Assembly (NCBI GenBank): GCA_900757205.1
Contig: CAAENA010000002.1
Coordinates: 1 to 31,973, forward strand
DNA from: an uncultured Collinsella sp.
GTDB lineage: Bacteria; Actinomycetota; Coriobacteriia; Coriobacteriales; Coriobacteriaceae
DNA: 31,973 bases
Reading direction: 5' to 3'
Below are positions 30,318-31,973 of the stretch, piece by piece. The position numbers and the translations under genes are program-made. Below the pieces are notes generated by a model. It had not been told where the DNA came from, did no database searches, and saw only the letters and a program-made list of their open reading frames with translations. Every line of letters starts with the position of its first letter. The first letter of the stretch is position 1.

Positions 30318-31400
30318 ATGCGCACGATTGGAATGAGCGACTATACCGTCGGCGAGGATTGCTTTGACGAGCTGCCCGGCGCGCTGGCCGAGTACGGAGC
30401 GGCCAAGGTCGCGATTATCGGTGGTAAACGAGCACTGGCCGCGGCGCTTCCCAGTATCGAAGCGGCACTGGAGGGCACCGGCGTCGAGATTCTGGAGACA
30501 CGCGTCTATGGCACCAACAGCACGCGTGCCAATATCGCCAAGGTTGTGAACTCCCCCGCCTGCCGAGAGGCCGATGTGCTCATCGCATGCGGCGGCGGCA
30601 AAGCGCTCGACACCGTCAAGACGGCGGCCATCGAGCTCAAGAAGATCGTCTTTACGGTACCGACGATCTGCTCCAACTGCTCGGCCGCGACCGCCATTGC
30701 CGTTGTCTACAACGACGACGGCTCGCTCGAGGGCCATTCGTACCCCAACCGACCCGCGCACATCTTCATCAACCCCAAGATCATCGCCGAGGCTCCGGCG
30801 GAGTACTTCTGGGCCGGTGTAGGCGATGCCCTGTCCAAGCAGCCCGAGGTCGAGTACGCCACGAGCGCCGGCAACCTGGAGCACACCGCAGGTCTTGGCC
30901 TGGCGCTCGCACACACCTGCTCCGAGCCGCTGTTTACCTATGGCGTGCAGGGTCTTGAGGACGTTCGCCAGAACCTGTCGACCGAGGCCGTCAAGCAGAT
31001 CGCGCTCGATATCGTGGTCAACACGGGCTATGTCTCGAACCTGACCAACCAAAACGATTACTACTACAACTCGAGCGTGGCGCATGCGTTCTACAACGCC
31101 ACCTGCAGCATTCCGCGCGAGGGCACCTACCTGCATGGCGAGGTCGTGAGCCTGGGCGTGCTGGTGCTGTTTGCCTACACGGGCGATACCGAGAACCTTG
31201 AGCGCTACGCAGCCTTTAACAAGGAGATGGGGCTGCCCGTGACGCTTGAGCAGGTCGGGCTTTCCGAGTCCGATATCCCCGCCCTGTGCGAGTACGCGCA
31301 CGCCACCAACGAGTGGAAGCAAGGCAACCCGGAGCCCTTCACCGACGAGAAGTTCGCCGCCGCTATCAAGGCCGCCAACACCTACGGCCACACACTCTAG
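30318..31400 (+). CDS. Glycerol-dehydrogenase-like iron/zinc alcohol dehydrogenase
   Basis: This 360-residue enzyme belongs to the metal-dependent group III alcohol dehydrogenases, close to glycerol dehydrogenase GldA. The NAD-binding motif is CGGGKALDTVK (residues 91-101). The three metal ligands expected for GldA are present at matching spacing: Asp170 (GVGDALSK), His256 (VAHAFYN) and His273 (YLHGEVVSLG). AAGAAGG lies five bases before the ATG. It diverges from ileS and is followed by a strong terminator. The substrate may be glycerol or another small polyol or hydroxyketone; no glycerol genes are adjacent. Confidence 0.88.
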   Translation: MRTIGMSDYTVGEDCFDELPGALAEYGAAKVAIIGGKRALAAALPSIEAALEGTGVEILETRVYGTNSTRANIAKVVNSPACREADVLIACGGGKALDTVKTAAIELKKIVFTVPTICSNCSAATAIAVVYNDDGSLEGHSYPNRPAHIFINPKIIAEAPAEYFWAGVGDALSKQPEVEYATSAGNLEHTAGLGLALAHTCSEPLFTYGVQGLEDVRQNLSTEAVKQIALDIVVNTGYVSNLTNQNDYYYNSSVAHAFYNATCSIPREGTYLHGEVVSLGVLVLFAYTGDTENLERYAAFNKEMGLPVTLEQVGLSESDIPALCEYAHATNEWKQGNPEPFTDEKFAAAIKAANTYGHTL

Positions 31401-31409
31401 GCCTAGCCC

Positions 31410-31452
31410 AAAACCACCACAAAGGGAACAGGCGCCTTTGTGGTGGTTTTTT
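31410..31452 (+). terminator. Terminator of the dehydrogenase gene (repeat copy 2)
   Basis: The 16-bp arms are identical to those at 23749-23789. The loop GAACAGGCG resembles the other copy's loop GGGCAGGCA read in the sense direction. Six T residues follow. Confidence 0.92.
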
Positions 31453-31477
31453 ATTGCTCCAGCATTCAGTTCGTACT

Positions 31478-31519
31478 CGAACCCGATTCTTTACGAGAAA
31501 GGGTTCGGGTATGTTTTTT
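31478..31519 (+). terminator. Terminator-like hairpin
   Basis: CGAACCC pairs with GGGTTCG across an inner TTCT-TTACG-AGAA hairpin, and a six-T run follows a few bases later. It lies about 70 bases after the dehydrogenase terminator, with no gene between them. Confidence 0.5.
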
Positions 31520-31575
31520 GTTTATCGGAAATTCTACGGAAGGACTACTCGGAACGGTAAACAGGAACGAACAGA

Positions 31576-31616
31576 GGCAGGGTATCATCGTGGTGATGGT
31601 ATCCTGCCTTTTGTTT
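31576..31616 (+). terminator. Terminator-like hairpin with 14-bp stem
   Basis: The arms 31576-31589 and 31595-31608 pair over 14 bases with two G-U pairs around a 5-base loop, followed by TTTTGTTTT. Confidence 0.6.
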
Positions 31617-31620
31617 TGCG

Positions 31621-31651
31621 GGATCAAGGTCGCTTTATGCGAACTTGATCC
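31621..31651. repeat. Inverted repeat, 12-bp stem
   Basis: GGATCAAG-G-TCGC pairs with GCGA-A-CTTGATCC around a 5-base loop with a single mismatch. No T tract follows. Confidence 0.6.
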
Positions 31652-31727
31652 CCACCCATATGACGCATTGATGGCAATTGCTTCGTACGTGCATACCGGG
31701 AGCCTGTACACCTCTGGCAAGGCGTAA

Positions 31728-31778
31728 CACACTAGACTTTGTTCCAAAGTCCGTGTGCTAAGGGGGCAGGCCCCTTAG
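31728..31778. repeat. Two adjacent perfect hairpins
   Basis: The first stem is CACAC-TA-GACTTTG with CAAAGTC-C-GTGTG around TTC. The second, touching it, is CTAAGGGG with CCCCTTAG around GCAGG. Paired stems like these occur at transfer or replication origins of mobile elements, but I have no motif that proves it. Confidence 0.6.
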
Positions 31779-31914
31779 AATTCCTGTGGAGTGTGTACGC
31801 ACGTACGCAGGAAAACGGCAAAATTTCGCTCTATCAGGGCGTTCTTTCATTGGAGAGTATGGTATACACGGCTTAGTTCAACAAATAAGAATTTATATAT
31901 AAAGGAGAAAATTG

Positions 31915-31973
31915 ATGAAACTGTTTTTATGTTCTCACTTTTCAAGTGTAGGAAGTTTGATAAAGGAAGAAAT
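31915..31973 (+). CDS. 5' end of a peptidase S51 / glutamine-amidotransferase-like gene
   Basis: Only the first 19 codons are in the window. The ATG has AAGGAG (31902-31907) seven bases upstream. The peptide begins MKLFLCSHFSSVGSLIKE, which I recognise as the N-terminus of dipeptidase E-like (S51, class I glutamine-amidotransferase-like) proteins of low-GC Firmicutes. The strong AT content and codon choice differ from the rest of the window and suggest horizontal transfer. The gene runs off the right edge, so its integrity cannot be judged. Confidence 0.6.
   Translation, partial: MKLFLCSHFSSVGSLIKEE

Larger units (their letters stand above)
31453..31914. other. Gene-poor, hairpin-dense stretch
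   Basis: I find no gene I can support here. Frames are open in several places, and one ends DPHPYDALMAIASYVHTG just before 31727, which could be the tail of a decayed gene. At least five hairpins lie within 310 bases. Base composition becomes AT-richer from about 31830. It may be the edge of an acquired element. Confidence 0.5.

Noticed and set aside
31471..31510. tRNA-like T-arm (GGGTTCG) near the right edge
   Set aside because: No acceptor, D-arm or anticodon arm can be built around it. It folds as a simple hairpin with a T-run.
31601..31608. TATCCTGC, which resembles the nick core of RP4-type transfer origins
   Set aside because: The word forms the right arm of a terminator-like hairpin and has no other RP4 oriT feature around it, so chance is more likely.
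31511..31648. 45-codon open frame in the hairpin region
   Set aside because: It has no Shine-Dalgarno, spans a terminator-like hairpin and resembles no family I know.

Overview
The window is GC-rich bacterial chromosome, apart from a short AT-richer right edge. Gene content and order suggest a gut Actinomycetota of the class Coriobacteriia, most likely Collinsella or a close relative. This is inference from the recN-nadK-tlyA-xseB-nusB-Asp23-efp cluster, the alaS-ruvX-mltG-yqeG-aroK-aroB cluster, a T-box-controlled ileS and a SigB/SigF-type sigma operon. It is not based on a marker-gene match. Most genes lie on the minus strand in compact operons with ATGA-type overlaps.

Region by region. 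1-3.5 kb: a fructose-family PTS permease (IIB-IIC-IIA) diverges from an RpiR/MurR-type regulator, with nested palindromes between them. 3.45-3.65 kb: two tiny convergent ORFs with a shared peptide core face each other across a bidirectional terminator. 3.7-8.9 kb (minus): efp, Asp23, nusB, xseB, tlyA, nadK and recN, probably one transcript. 9-10.1 kb: an M24 aminopeptidase. 10.2-16.9 kb (minus): alaS, ruvX, mltG, a YqeG-type HAD phosphatase, aroK and an AroB-like protein that lacks the dehydroquinate synthase active site. 17.1 kb: a small two-helix membrane protein on the plus strand. 17.35-20.5 kb (minus): a membrane coiled-coil protein, a degenerate RsbW-like protein, a sigma factor and an AI-2E-family transporter. 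20.6-23.7 kb (minus): a short prepilin peptidase, a dNTP triphosphohydrolase and rarA. 23.8-26.8 kb (minus): lspA, a pseudouridine synthase and a membrane glycosyltransferase. 26.8-30.2 kb (minus): ileS with a structured 3' region and a T-box leader carrying an AUC specifier. 30.3-31.4 kb (plus): a glycerol-dehydrogenase-like enzyme. 31.4-31.97 kb: a hairpin-dense, gene-poor stretch leading into an AT-rich partial gene, possibly the edge of an acquired element.

The core genes serve translation (efp, alaS, ileS, tlyA, nusB, pseudouridine synthase), envelope and lipoprotein processing (lspA, mltG), DNA repair and nucleotide pools (recN, xseB, ruvX, rarA, dgt) and cofactor or aromatic metabolism (nadK, aroK). 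The least explained items are the paired micro-ORFs at 3.5 kb, the AroB-like pseudoenzyme, the degenerate anti-sigma factor, the structured element downstream of ileS, a terminator hairpin found twice with a related loop, and the hairpin cluster at the right edge. No tRNA, rRNA, CRISPR array or insertion sequence was seen.
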